From NCBI GenBank assembly GCA_025928185.1, contig JAICKA010000019.1:1-38436 (forward strand): 38,436 nt of DNA, given 5' to 3'. The position numbers were made by a program, and so were the translations under genes. The stretch comes from Gemmatimonadaceae bacterium (GTDB lineage Bacteria; Gemmatimonadota; Gemmatimonadetes; Gemmatimonadales; Gemmatimonadaceae). Every line of letters begins with the position of its first letter. Positions within the stretch are counted from its first letter, which is position 1. Below the pieces are notes generated by a model, which saw only the letters and a list, made by a program, of their open reading frames with translations, was not told the DNA's origin and did no database searches. Below, piece after piece: positions 12,944-21,775 of this stretch.

Positions 12944-14539
12944 TCAGCTGCGGAGCAGCACGAGCGTGAGATCGTCTCGGCGTGGGGCGTTCTGCATGTG
13001 GCCTTCGAGGACCTCGAACACGCGATCGAGAATGACTCGCGGCTCCTCGTCCCGATGCGCGAGAATGGTCTCGAGCACGCGCCCCTCGCCGAGTCGCTCG
13101 CCAATCGGATTGCGAGCGTCACTCACGCCGTCCGTGAACAGCACGAGCAGATCGCGGCCCGGCGCCCATTTGCGTCGCGTCGTGCGCGGCTGCCGCTCGT
13201 CCATGCCGAGCGGCGGATCGCTCGCCTCCAGGCGCTCGAAATCGTGTCCGTGCGCGAGGAGGAATGCGTGCGGATGTCCGGTGTTGGCGTAGCACAGCTC
13301 TTCGCTCTGCGGATCGATCACCGCATAGAACGCCGAAATGAACATCTCCGTCATCGCCAGCTCGTCGCGCACGGTCGTGAACAGCGCGTGGAGCATTTCG
13401 CCCGGGTCGGTCGTCGTCTGCGAGTGAATCGCGGCAGCGCTCATGGTCAGCGCCATGATGAGCGCCGCCTGGTACCCATGTCCCGACACGTCGCCGATCA
13501 TCACGCCCGTGCGCGAACGCCCGAGGCGGAACAGGTTGTAGAAGTCTCCACCGACGCTTTCGGCAGGGACGACGCGGGCAGACACCACTGCGTCGGGCGC
13601 AACGATGTCGTCGCTCGGGAGAAGCTTCATCTGCAGATCGTGGGCGAGCTGCATCTCATGCGTCAGCCGCTGCTGCTCGACCGACGCGCGCACCAACCGA
13701 GTGTTCTGGATGGCGGTGCCGATCTGGGTCGCGATCGCCGCAATGAGCTTCTGATCGCCCGCGGTGAACGGCTGTCCGGAGCGGCGGTCCGACAGGTTGA
13801 CCACGCCAAGCGGCTCAGCGCCGCGGGGAGCGGGGGCGGTCCACATGATCGGCACCGACAACATGGCGCCGCGGCGATAGCTCGCCTCCTCCGGGCAGAG
13901 CATCTGGTCCGGCTCGACGAGCAGTGGATGACGCGACCGGAACACACGCGCGCTGACGCTGCACGGATCGTCGACCGAAATCGCCGGCACGCCGGCGAGG
14001 TCGGCGCCGAGCGCCGCGACCGGGCGCAGTGCGTTGCTGGCGCGGTCGTAGACGAGAACGGAGGCGCGGCGCGCGCCGACGGTCTCGGAGACCTCGACGA
14101 GGATCGTCCGTGCGGCTTCGTCCAGCGCGACCGTGCGACCGAGGATTTCGCTGATCGTGTAGAGGAGATTGATCTCCTCGTATCGTTCGGCGAGCTCGTT
14201 GGCCGCGTGCTCCACCTCGAGCGCCGACTGCATGTACTGCGTCACCACCGGCAGCAGGAACGCCATCAGGCGGCGCAGGTCCACACCCGGGCGAGCGCAT
14301 GGACCGAGCGCCAGCCACGCCGCTCGTGAGCCGGGAATGCGCGAGATCAAGATTTCGCCGCTCGTCGACTCGACGAAGCACTCGCCGTCGGCGACGCTCG
14401 GAAAGCGTTCCGGCGTCGGCGCCTGCGGCGTGCGAGCGGTGAGGATCGGGAACGCGTCGGCTCCCGCGCGAGTCCAGAGGCCGGCCTCGCACCGCATCGC
14501 GTCGTGAAACGCGGCGAGCACTCCGGCGAGATCACTCAT
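12944..14539 (-). CDS. GAF-SpoIIE (PP2C-type) phosphatase, RsbU-like
   Basis: This 531-residue serine phosphatase has three parts: an N-terminal region of about 100 residues, a GAF-like sensor domain (about 115-275, from RYEEINLLYTISEILGRTV to FTAGDQKLIAAIATQIGTAIQNTR in separate stretches), and a C-terminal SpoIIE/PP2C domain (about 300-531). The metal-site motifs are present: ESVGGDFYNLF, GDVSGHGYQAAL, NTGHPHAF, LFTDGVSDARN and RRDDLTLVLL. Such proteins dephosphorylate an RsbV-type antagonist and thereby release a sigma factor or another partner held by an RsbW-type kinase. Both partners are encoded just upstream. The ATG at 14539 overlaps the kinase stop (ATGA). Longer upstream starts would run through the kinase gene and are rejected. 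Confidence 0.92.
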   Translation of the reverse strand: MSDLAGVLAAFHDAMRCEAGLWTRAGADAFPILTARTPQAPTPERFPSVADGECFVESTSGEILISRIPGSRAAWLALGPCARPGVDLRRLMAFLLPVVTQYMQSALEVEHAANELAERYEEINLLYTISEILGRTVALDEAARTILVEVSETVGARRASVLVYDRASNALRPVAALGADLAGVPAISVDDPCSVSARVFRSRHPLLVEPDQMLCPEEASYRRGAMLSVPIMWTAPAPRGAEPLGVVNLSDRRSGQPFTAGDQKLIAAIATQIGTAIQNTRLVRASVEQQRLTHEMQLAHDLQMKLLPSDDIVAPDAVVSARVVPAESVGGDFYNLFRLGRSRTGVMIGDVSGHGYQAALIMALTMSAAAIHSQTTTDPGEMLHALFTTVRDELAMTEMFISAFYAVIDPQSEELCYANTGHPHAFLLAHGHDFERLEASDPPLGMDERQPRTTRRKWAPGRDLLVLFTDGVSDARNPIGERLGEGRVLETILAHRDEEPRVILDRVFEVLEGHMQNAPRRDDLTLVLLRS

Positions 14540-14988
14540 CCCCGATTCAACGTCATGCGGACGACGTTGCCGCTGGGCCGTTCGACCCGCTCGACACGGT
14601 CCATCAACTTGCGCATGAGGAACAATCCGCGGCCATCTTCCCGATCGATGTTGTCGGGCGTGGTCGGATCGATGAGAGATTGCTCGAGATCGAAGCCGTG
14701 GCCTTCGTCGCCCACCTCGAGCACGAGGCGCGCGGAGTCGACTTCGGCGCGGACGTGTACCTGCTTGGCGGGGTCGTCGCCGTTGCCGCGCAGGATGGCG
14801 TTCGATAGCGCCTCGGCCAGCGCGACAGGCACGTTGAGCATGAGCTGGCGGCGCGCAAAGGCCATCGCCTCGCACTCGTGCCGCACGAGCTCCACGACAT
14901 TTTCGATGAACCGGACGTCGCTCGGAATGTCGACTTCGACAACCCGAACGACGCGGTCGGAATCACCGTCGTTGGCGGTCACATGCAT
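14536..14988 (-). CDS. RsbW-like serine kinase / anti-sigma factor
   Basis: This 150-residue GHKL-type ATPase binds a sigma factor or other target and phosphorylates the STAS antagonist. The N-box is ALAEALSNAILRGN, the G1 box VGDEGHGFD and the G2 box GRGLFLMRKLMD. The length fits RsbW/SpoIIAB-like proteins. ATG at 14988 is used; a second ATG lies 2 codons further (MHV). It is translationally coupled to the phosphatase. A gap of 100 bases holding a stable hairpin separates it from the STAS gene. The target sigma factor is not in the window. Confidence 0.9.
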   Translation of the reverse strand: MHVTANDGDSDRVVRVVEVDIPSDVRFIENVVELVRHECEAMAFARRQLMLNVPVALAEALSNAILRGNGDDPAKQVHVRAEVDSARLVLEVGDEGHGFDLEQSLIDPTTPDNIDREDGRGLFLMRKLMDRVERVERPSGNVVRMTLNRG

Positions 14989-15006
14989 CAGGGGTTCTGA
15001 AAGACG

Positions 15007-15054
15007 GCGGGCACCGGGCGAGGCGGCGTAGAACGCCGTCGCGCCGGTGCCCGC
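15007..15054 (-). other. Long hairpin between the STAS gene and the kinase gene
   Basis: An 11-bp perfect inverted repeat (GCGGGCACCGG at 15007-15017, its complement at 15044-15054) encloses a further partly paired GGCGGCG/CGCCGTC region. It occupies the gap between the STAS gene and the RsbW-like gene. The T content after the stem on the minus strand is low (CGTCTTTC), so termination would be partial at best. It may set a higher level of the STAS protein than of the kinase and phosphatase. Confidence 0.55.
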
Positions 15055-15088
15055 AAAGTACGAAGTGGCAGGCGGGCGGGGAGCCCGG

Positions 15089-15421
15089 TCAGAAGCTGTT
15101 CAGGGCCCTTTCCCGAGTATCGGCAATCTGGAACAGAGTATCCAGTTTCGTGAGCTCGAACAGGGTCTTGAGGTCGTCGTTCAGGTTGGCGAGGCGTAGC
15201 TCGCCGCCCTGCTCACGGATCTTCTTGGAGAGCGAGACCAGCACGCCGAGACCGGAGCTGTCGATGTAGCCGGTCTGCGAAAAGTCGATGAGAAACTTGC
15301 GCTCCCCGCTCTCCAGCTCATCGAGCACTTTCTGCTTCAACTCCTGCCGGTTGCCGACGATCAGTTGGCCCTCCACATCCACCACGACGATCCCTCCTTC
15401 CTTCTTGATCGAGAAGCTCAT
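15089..15421 (-). CDS. STAS-domain anti-sigma factor antagonist, RsbV-like
   Basis: This 110-residue single STAS domain contains the phosphorylation site in GYIDSSGLGVLVSLSKK and the usual VDVEGQLIVGNRQELKQ N-terminal strand-helix. In its unphosphorylated form it captures the RsbW-like kinase and frees the target. The kinase and phosphatase genes follow immediately, making a complete partner-switching module in a diderm bacterium. AGGAGAG precedes the ATG by 6 bases. The gene lies 11 bases after pta. Confidence 0.93.
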   Translation of the reverse strand: MSFSIKKEGGIVVVDVEGQLIVGNRQELKQKVLDELESGERKFLIDFSQTGYIDSSGLGVLVSLSKKIREQGGELRLANLNDDLKTLFELTKLDTLFQIADTRERALNSF

Positions 15422-15432
15422 GTCGTACTCTC

Positions 15433-16449
15433 CTAGCGGGACTCGTTCGATGCTACCGGCGCGGGCACGGCTTGCAGTGCCGTGATCGCAGCCACATTGA
15501 TAATGTCGTCCACTACTGCGCCGCGCGAGAGATCACTGCACGGCCGCCGCAAACCCTGCACGATCGGACCAACGGCACGCGCACCGGCCAATCGCTGCAC
15601 CAACTTGTACGCGATGTTGCCGGCATCGAGCGACGGAAAAACCAGCACGTTTGCCTGACCGGCCACCGGACTCCCGGGTGCCTTCCGGGCTGCGACGACG
15701 CTGGCGAGCGCGGCATCACCTTGCAATTCTCCGTCCACCGCGAGATGCGGTGCGCGCGACCGAATCTCGGCGACTGCGCTTCGCACGAGCGATACGCTCG
15801 CTCCTTCGGCGCTTCCGAGCGTGCTGAATGATAGAAGCGCCACGCGCGGTTCGTCACCCACGATTCGAATCCGGTCGGCCGCCGCGGCAAGGGCAATGTC
15901 CGCGAGCTGGGTTGCCGTCGGGTACGGAACCACGGCGCAATCGGCGAACGTCAGGACCTCCTCGTCGCTGCTGCCGCGAAACGGCGGCACCACCATGTAG
16001 AACGCGCTCGATACCGTCGATACGCCGGGCGCACGGCCAACCACGGCCAGTGCGGCACGCAGAACGTCGCCCGTCGTGTGCATCGCGCCGGCAACGCACC
16101 CGTCGGCGAACCCGCCGGACACCATCGAATCGGCAAAATACAACGGCGTGTGGACAAGCTCGCGCGCCTGATCTTTTGTGAGTCCCTTGGCCGCCCGGCG
16201 CGCGTGCAGCCGCTCGATGGCGTCGGCAGTCAGCTCGTCATGGCGCGGATCGCGAATTTCGACGCCGAGTGCGCGGACAGCATCGTGCGTGTCGGGAGCC
16301 GCAGGGTCGAGGATGACGATCGGCTCGACGATACGCCGTAACGCCAGCTCGCCGATTGCCGACCGAGTTCGTTCATCGGCGCTTTCGGGAAAGACGATCC
16401 GGCGCAGCTCGGCCGCGGCGCGCCGGTGCACGCCGGCCAGAAAGCTCAT
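15433..16449 (-). CDS. pta: Phosphate acetyltransferase
   Basis: Pta interconverts acetyl-CoA and acetyl phosphate. The 338-residue product is the short catalytic form without the N-terminal DRTGG and AAA-like domains. Characteristic stretches are [78 protein letters not shown] and [18 protein letters not shown]. No acetate kinase gene is in the window. The ATG overlaps the coaD stop (ATGA). Linking acetyl-CoA metabolism with CoA biosynthesis (coaD) by adjacency is suggestive but unproven. Confidence 0.92.
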   Translation of the reverse strand: MSFLAGVHRRAAAELRRIVFPESADERTRSAIGELALRRIVEPIVILDPAAPDTHDAVRALGVEIRDPRHDELTADAIERLHARRAAKGLTKDQARELVHTPLYFADSMVSGGFADGCVAGAMHTTGDVLRAALAVVGRAPGVSTVSSAFYMVVPPFRGSSDEEVLTFADCAVVPYPTATQLADIALAAAADRIRIVGDEPRVALLSFSTLGSAEGASVSLVRSAVAEIRSRAPHLAVDGELQGDAALASVVAARKAPGSPVAGQANVLVFPSLDAGNIAYKLVQRLAGARAVGPIVQGLRRPCSDLSRGAVVDDIINVAAITALQAVPAPVASNESR

Positions 16450-16934
16450 GACCGCGCGGCAGGTCCGGATCGGGCGCGCAGCGCCTCGGCCACCACGGGA
16501 TGCACCAGATTCGAGACGTCACCGCCATACCGGGCGACCTCGCGAATGATGCTGGCGCTGATGTACGTCGTGTCGAGTGATGGCACCATGAAGATCGTCT
16601 CGAGACGAGGCGCCAGGTGGCGGTTCATGAGTGCCATCTGATACTCATACTCGAAATCGCTCACGGCGCGCAGGCCGCGAATGAGTACCGACGCGCCTTC
16701 GCGCGCCGCGAAGTCGACGAGCAGCCCATCGAACGTCTTCACCTGCACGCGGTCGTTGGTAATCGTCGCCCGGATCAGGTCCGCGCGCTCCTCGCGCGTG
16801 AACAGCGGCTGCTTCGCCGAATTGGTGGCGACGGCGACAATCAGTCGATCGACGAGCTCGAGGCTCCGACGAATCAGGTCCTCGTGGCCACGTGTAATCG
16901 GATCGAAGCTGCCGGCGTAGATGGCAATGCGCAT
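16446..16934 (-). CDS. coaD: Pantetheine-phosphate adenylyltransferase
   Basis: This enzyme transfers AMP from ATP to 4'-phosphopantetheine, the penultimate step of coenzyme A synthesis. The product (162 residues from ATG 16934) shows [16 protein letters not shown] with the nucleotidyl-transferase T/HxGH element, [23 protein letters not shown] and [11 protein letters not shown], the ISSTxxR-like loop. A TTG three codons upstream (16943) is the alternative start. The stop overlaps pta by 4 bases, and rsmD ends 25 bases upstream. Confidence 0.95.
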   Translation of the reverse strand: MRIAIYAGSFDPITRGHEDLIRRSLELVDRLIVAVATNSAKQPLFTREERADLIRATITNDRVQVKTFDGLLVDFAAREGASVLIRGLRAVSDFEYEYQMALMNRHLAPRLETIFMVPSLDTTYISASIIREVARYGGDVSNLVHPVVAEALRARSGPAARS

Positions 16935-16959
16935 GTCGCTCAACGGTAAGCGGTCCGGG

Positions 16960-17475
16960 CTAAGTGCGGTAGAACGTGATCACCGTATCGCCGTACCGGC
17001 GCCGGTCATTGCTTCCGGGCAGCGTCTCGTTCACGCGGTGCTCGATCCCGAGGAGGTCCGCGTATGGAACGGCGAGCCATTGCTCGGCGACTTTCGTGGC
17101 AAGACCCGTGTCCCAGGGCGGGTCGGCGAACGCGACATCGTAGGCGTGCGCCGGCAGTTCGTCCACGAAGCGAAGCGCGTCGGCGCGATGCACCATCGCC
17201 GCCGCACCGGCATCCAGCGCCGCCGCGTTGGCGCGAATCGCCGCGAGACTCGCCGGTGACTGCTCGACGAAATCGACAATTTCGGCGCCCCGCGACAGCG
17301 CCTCGAGACCGAGCGCGCCCGAGCCGGCGAACAGGTCGAGCACGCGAGCGCCGGCGAGCCACGGCTGCACGATGCTCAGCCACGCTTCTCGCACGCGATC
17401 GCCAGTGGGACGTACACGTGCGTCCTTCGGCGCGGCGATCCGGCGGCCGCGCCAACGGCCGGCGACGATGCGCAC
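16960..17475 (-). CDS. rsmD: 16S rRNA (guanine966-N2)-methyltransferase RsmD
   Basis: RsmD methylates G966 of 16S rRNA in the assembled 30S head. The 171 residues begin VRIVAGRWRGRRIAAP (GTG start), followed by RPTGDRVREAWLSIV, the SAM loop VLDLFAGSGALGLEALSRGA and the catalytic FADPPWDTG; DPPW replaces the more frequent DPPY. Length and order are normal. The recJ stop lies only 3 bases upstream, and the rsmD-coaD order is common in bacteria. Confidence 0.93.
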   Translation of the reverse strand: MRIVAGRWRGRRIAAPKDARVRPTGDRVREAWLSIVQPWLAGARVLDLFAGSGALGLEALSRGAEIVDFVEQSPASLAAIRANAAALDAGAAAMVHRADALRFVDELPAHAYDVAFADPPWDTGLATKVAEQWLAVPYADLLGIEHRVNETLPGSNDRRRYGDTVITFYRT

Positions 17476-17478
17476 GGA

Positions 17479-19194
17479 TTACGCGCGGAAGTCCGCGAGA
17501 CGCGCCTGCAGCCGCGTTTCGCCGTTCCACTCATCGCACTCGAGTCGATACGCGATGTCGATCGTGGCGCCCGGCTCGAGCTCGCGCGCGCGCGCGGCCA
17601 TTCCCCACCCCAGCGCAGTCAACTCGCGGCCGTTCGCGCTCAACAGCAGCTTGAGGCCATCCTTGCCGACGACTCGCGGCGGTGCGGCGACGGTGACGCC
17701 ATGGGCCATCAACAACGGCGATGGATTGCCGACTCCACACGGCTCCAGATGTCGAAGCAGCGTTTCCAGCTCGTTGTCCGCCTGATCGAGCGGCACCTCG
17801 AGATCGATGTGCAGCTCCGGAACGAGATCGTCAGGCGTGAGCGCAGCGCGAGCAATGTCATTGAAGCGCGCGGCGAACGCCGGTACCTGCGGAGTAGCGA
17901 TCGTGACGCCGGCAGCAGCCCGATGACCGCCAAAGCGAATCAACAGATCGCGACAATCCGCAAGACCCGCGTGCAGATCGAACGCGCTGACCGATCTGCC
18001 GGAGCCCTTCCCCTCGTCGCCGTCGAGCGCGATCAGCACGGTCGGCCGCCCGAATTCCTCGACGAGCCGTGAGGCGACGATGCCGATGACCCCCGGGTGC
18101 CAGCCCTGCTCCGCCAACACGATGCCGAACGTCGACGGCAAATCCATCGCCTGCACGAGCGCGCGGGCGCGATCCAGCGTCGAGCGATCCAGCTCCTGGC
18201 GTTTTGAATTCAGCTCTTCCAGCTCGCGGGCGATGGCGTTGGCCTCGTGGTCGCTGGTCGCCGACAGCAGCTCGACCCCGCGCAACGCGCTCCCAAGCCG
18301 ACCGGCCGCGTTGAGCCGCGGCGCGAGAATGAATCCGACGCGGCCAGACGTCAGCGCCTTCTTGTCCAGACCGGCGGCGCGAATCATGGCGCGAATACCC
18401 GGCCGCGACGCCTCGTTCAGCAGCTTGAGGCCATAGCGGACGAGCACCCGATTCTCGCCGCGCAGCGGCGCGACGTCGGCGATGGTCGCGAGCGCGACGA
18501 GGTCGAGCAGATGATAGACGACATTCTCGTTTCCGCCGACCGCGCGTGTGAGGGCAAGCGCGAGCTTGAATGCGACGCCCACGGCCGCGAGATCCTTGTC
18601 AGTGGATTCGCAATCGGGGCGTCTGGGATTCAGCACCGCATAGGCCGGCGGCAATGGCCCACCCGGCAGGTGATGGTCCGTCACGATGACATCGATTCCG
18701 CCGCGCTGCAGCTCGCCGACGGGACCAATGGCACTCGTGCCGCAATCGCAAGTGACGACCAGTGTTGCACCCGCCGCGCGCGCGGCGTTGACGCCGGCCA
18801 TGGTGAGATCGTAGCCGTCCTGCAGCCGCCGGGGAATGAACGCCACCGGGTTGCCGCCGAGTGTCCTCAACGTCTGCAGCATCAGCGTCGTGGAGCAGAT
18901 GCCATCCACGTCGTAATCGCCGTGCACGAGAATGGTCTCGTTGTCACGCAGGGCGCGCACGAGACGCTCGACCGCACGATCGAGGTCCTTGAGGCAATTC
19001 GGATCGGCGAGCTGATCGAGTCGCGGGCGGAGGTATGCCTTGGCGCGATCGGGCGCGCCGTAGCCGCGGGCGGCGAGCAGGCGACAGATGGCCGCCGGCA
19101 GGTGGAGCTCGTCCTCGAGTTGTCGAACAACGCCCGCGTCGGGTCCGACGGGAAGCAACCAGCGGGGGCGGGCGCGGACGGCGGAGGCGATCAC
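17479..19194 (-). CDS. recJ: Single-stranded-DNA-specific exonuclease RecJ
   Basis: RecJ is a 5'-3' single-strand exonuclease used in recombination and mismatch and base-excision repair. The DHH family motifs are visible: HGDYDVDGICSTTLML (residues 91-106, motif I), VTCDCGTSA, VTDHHLPGGPLP (173-175 DHH), and LATIADVAPLRGENRVLVRYGL. The DHHA1 domain carries GRSVSAFDLHAGL and RFGGHRAAAGVTI, and a C-terminal OB-fold ends in ARLADFRA. The length of 571 is normal. It starts at GTG 19194, 38 bases after the zinc-ribbon gene, and runs tightly into rsmD. Confidence 0.95.
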   Translation of the reverse strand: MIASAVRARPRWLLPVGPDAGVVRQLEDELHLPAAICRLLAARGYGAPDRAKAYLRPRLDQLADPNCLKDLDRAVERLVRALRDNETILVHGDYDVDGICSTTLMLQTLRTLGGNPVAFIPRRLQDGYDLTMAGVNAARAAGATLVVTCDCGTSAIGPVGELQRGGIDVIVTDHHLPGGPLPPAYAVLNPRRPDCESTDKDLAAVGVAFKLALALTRAVGGNENVVYHLLDLVALATIADVAPLRGENRVLVRYGLKLLNEASRPGIRAMIRAAGLDKKALTSGRVGFILAPRLNAAGRLGSALRGVELLSATSDHEANAIARELEELNSKRQELDRSTLDRARALVQAMDLPSTFGIVLAEQGWHPGVIGIVASRLVEEFGRPTVLIALDGDEGKGSGRSVSAFDLHAGLADCRDLLIRFGGHRAAAGVTIATPQVPAFAARFNDIARAALTPDDLVPELHIDLEVPLDQADNELETLLRHLEPCGVGNPSPLLMAHGVTVAAPPRVVGKDGLKLLLSANGRELTALGWGMAARARELEPGATIDIAYRLECDEWNGETRLQARLADFRA

Positions 19195-19232
19195 GCGCGA
19201 AAGTTATGGCTCGGCGCGAGGCCCAACAACCA

Positions 19233-19937
19233 TCATTCCGATGCGTACAACATCACGCCACACCCTTCGCAGATCTCTGTCGCACCAGTGCCGCTCATTA
19301 CACTGCGGCGCTGGAGCGGAATCATCGTGTCGCAATGTCCGCAGGATTGGCCGCGGAGCGGGTATACCGCACGCACCCGCTTACGGGAGCGGATGCGATC
19401 GTACCGCGTGAGGAGCGTGCGAGGCACGGCGCGGGCCTTTTCGTTGCGCACCCGGCGGGCTTCCGCCAACTGCGCTTCGAGCTTCTGCTGATCTGCGGCC
19501 AACGAGGCGCGGGCCTGCGATTGCGCGCTCTCCAGGTCGGCAGCGGTGCGCTCGCGCTCGTCGACCAAATGGTTCGCCTCGACCAGCCGCTGTCCGATCT
19601 GCGCGAGCTCGCGCTCGTCTTCGTCGATCATCCGCTTGCTCTGCTCGAGCTGGGCGGTCGCGGCGGTCGCCTCGCGCATGGAGGTGACGCTGTTCAGGGC
19701 CGACTGGTTCTTCTCCTGCACCGCTCGATGCTGCGCGACGCGCTCCGCCACTTCGTGCCGGCGCTTTTCTTCCGACTCGGCAGCATGGCGGGCCTGCTCC
19801 AGTGCCGTCAGAGCCTTGTCGCGCTCGGCCGCCATCGCGCTGACCCGAGGCGCGAGCTCGGCGAGCTGTTTTTCAAGTTCGTGAATGGCAACATCGTCGT
19901 CCTGCACGGCCAACAGCGCTGCAACGTCTGAGTGCAC
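19233..19937 (-). CDS. Coiled-coil protein with C4 zinc ribbon (COG1579-like)
   Basis: The 234-residue protein is a long antiparallel coiled coil (about 15-170, rich in Glu, Arg and Ala) ending in a four-cysteine zinc ribbon, SCGHCDTMIPLQRR...EICEGCGVMLY. This is the COG1579 architecture; its members are linked to nucleic-acid or flagellar and secretion chaperone roles, but the function is not settled. I start at GTG 19937 (VHSDVAALLAVQDDD), with GGGAGG four bases upstream. An earlier in-frame start would overlap dnaG. It sits between dnaG and recJ, which hints at DNA metabolism. Confidence 0.85.
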   Translation of the reverse strand: MHSDVAALLAVQDDDVAIHELEKQLAELAPRVSAMAAERDKALTALEQARHAAESEEKRRHEVAERVAQHRAVQEKNQSALNSVTSMREATAATAQLEQSKRMIDEDERELAQIGQRLVEANHLVDERERTAADLESAQSQARASLAADQQKLEAQLAEARRVRNEKARAVPRTLLTRYDRIRSRKRVRAVYPLRGQSCGHCDTMIPLQRRSVMSGTGATEICEGCGVMLYASE

Positions 19938-19960
19938 GAGCCCTCCCAAAGAGTACGAGA

Positions 19961-21775
19961 TCAAGGTGGAGTAACGCCAAACGACTTCCAACGCGGACGT
20001 CCGAGCGCCGACATCTCCGCCGCGAGCCGCGTCTTCTCGCGAATGAGTGCATCCTTGTAGTCCGCGTGCGCGAGCGGCAGGATGCGGTCGATCTCCGTCA
20101 GGCGGTCGGCCAAAGTGCGCGACACCAGGGCATTGATGCTGGCGTCGATCGTCTCCTCCGCGCGATCGAGCCCGCCGTTCTCGATCAGCAGCTCCTGGAG
20201 GACGTCCACGGTGTCGTCGTCGAGCAGTGCGGCGAGATCGTCGACCGCTATCTCGGGGTCGTGCGCCGTCAGCTCCATGAAGATGGCACGGTAGGCCGGG
20301 TCGATGAAAGTATCGGAGCCCAGCCGCTCCGCGGCGGTTTCCACGAAGCGGCGCTGGTGCAGCAGCATGCGGACCAGCTCGCGCTCGGCTCGCACGCCCC
20401 GTGCCCGGTGATTCTGTCGCCGTTCGCCGCGCCGGACTGGGACGGCCGACGCATCGCGCGTCTCGGGGGGCGCCGGGGGTCGTGCTGCGTATCCGCGGCT
20501 TGGCGTCGCGAGCTCGCGTATCAGCATCTCTCGCGATACGCCGGCAACGTCGCTCGTGCGCGCCACGTATAGATCGCGCAGCAGGCGATCCGCCGTGACC
20601 CGAATCGTCGGTAGCAGTTTGTCGAGGGCCTCGCGTTTGCGCCGCAGATCGGCGAACCAGCCGCCGCGTTCGAGAATCTGAATCTTGCGATCGAACACGT
20701 CGACGGACGCGTTGGCCGCGCGCTCGAACGCCTCGGCTCCGCCTTTTGCGACGAACGTGTCGGGATCCTCGCCTTCCGGCAGTGTGATCACGCGAACCGA
20801 CAGGCCGGCGGCGAGGAGCTCATCGCCGGCGCGAAACGTGGCCTTGAGTCCCGCCGAATCGCTGTCGTACAGAAGAAAGACGTTCCTGGTGTACTTGCGG
20901 ACGAGCTCCGCTTGCTGCGGCGTGAGCGCGGTCCCGAGCGGCGCCACCACTTCCTCGATGCCGGCGAGGATCAGGCGAATCGCGTCGAAATAGCCCTCGA
21001 CGACGATGATCCGATCCGCCTTCCGAATTGCCTGCTTGGCCCAATTCAGCCCGTAGAGCAACGTTCGCTTGGCGTAGATCTCCGATTCGCCGGAGTTGAG
21101 ATACTTCGGCTCCCCGGTCCCGAGGACGCGACCGCCGAATCCGACCGGGTGATTGGCGGCGTCGAAGATCGGAAACATCAGCCGATCGTGAAAGCGCGGC
21201 CGCGGCTCGGGCCGATCTTCGCGCGTGATCAGCAAGCCGGCTGCCAATTGACGGGCGTCGTCGAAGCCAAGGGTGCGGAGCGCCTCGCGCATCGCCATCG
21301 GATCGCGCGGTGCGTAGCCGAGACTGAAACGATCGGCCTGTTCGCGCGTGAACCCTCGTGACGCGAGATACTCGCGCGCCGGCTTTCCCGCCGGCGTCTC
21401 CCAGAGCTGCGTTCGGAAAAACTCCGCCGCGGTGGCGTTCACTTCCCAGAGTGGCTCGCGCGCGTCGCGTTCATTGTTGGTGCGCGCCACCTCGGGCACC
21501 TCGATGCCGGTCTTGGCGCCCACCCACTTCACGGCCTCGACGAAGTCCAGCCCGAGCTGCTTCTCGACGAACGTGAACACGTCGCCGGATTCGCCGCACA
21601 CGAAGCACTTGTAACCGCCGCGCGGGTTGACGGAAAAGTTGTCGTTCTTGCCGTGGTGAAATGGACACGGCCCACGAAAGCTGTTGCCGACGCGCTTGAG
21701 CTTCACGTATTCGCCGACGATCGCGACGATATCCGCCTCTTCGCGGACGCGCTCGACCACGGCGTCGGCGATCAC
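19961..21775 (-). CDS. dnaG: DNA primase
   Basis: DnaG makes RNA primers at the replication fork. In 604 residues it shows the CHC2 zinc-binding domain (C37, H40, C57, C60 in PCPFHHGK and KCFVCGESGD), the RNA polymerase basic region (EVNATAAEFFRTQLW, LMFPIFDAANHPVGFGGRVL), the TOPRIM core (IIVVEGYFDAI and LLYDSDSAG) and a C-terminal helicase-binding helical region after a basic linker. The start is GTG 21775, overlapping the mutS2 stop as GTGA; it is the family N-terminus (VIADAVVERVREEADIVAIV). The much longer upstream open frame is mutS2 antisense-free overlap and not part of the gene. rpsU lies three genes upstream, with rpoD not in the window. Confidence 0.96.
   Translation of the reverse strand: MIADAVVERVREEADIVAIVGEYVKLKRVGNSFRGPCPFHHGKNDNFSVNPRGGYKCFVCGESGDVFTFVEKQLGLDFVEAVKWVGAKTGIEVPEVARTNNERDAREPLWEVNATAAEFFRTQLWETPAGKPAREYLASRGFTREQADRFSLGYAPRDPMAMREALRTLGFDDARQLAAGLLITREDRPEPRPRFHDRLMFPIFDAANHPVGFGGRVLGTGEPKYLNSGESEIYAKRTLLYGLNWAKQAIRKADRIIVVEGYFDAIRLILAGIEEVVAPLGTALTPQQAELVRKYTRNVFLLYDSDSAGLKATFRAGDELLAAGLSVRVITLPEGEDPDTFVAKGGAEAFERAANASVDVFDRKIQILERGGWFADLRRKREALDKLLPTIRVTADRLLRDLYVARTSDVAGVSREMLIRELATPSRGYAARPPAPPETRDASAVPVRRGERRQNHRARGVRAERELVRMLLHQRRFVETAAERLGSDTFIDPAYRAIFMELTAHDPEIAVDDLAALLDDDTVDVLQELLIENGGLDRAEETIDASINALVSRTLADRLTEIDRILPLAHADYKDALIREKTRLAAEMSALGRPRWKSFGVTPP

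Noticed and set aside
14540-14875. Upstream extension of the SpoIIE phosphatase
   Set aside because: The extension lies wholly within the RsbW-like gene in another frame and has shadow-like arginine-rich composition; ATG 14539 overlaps the kinase stop as expected for a coupled gene.
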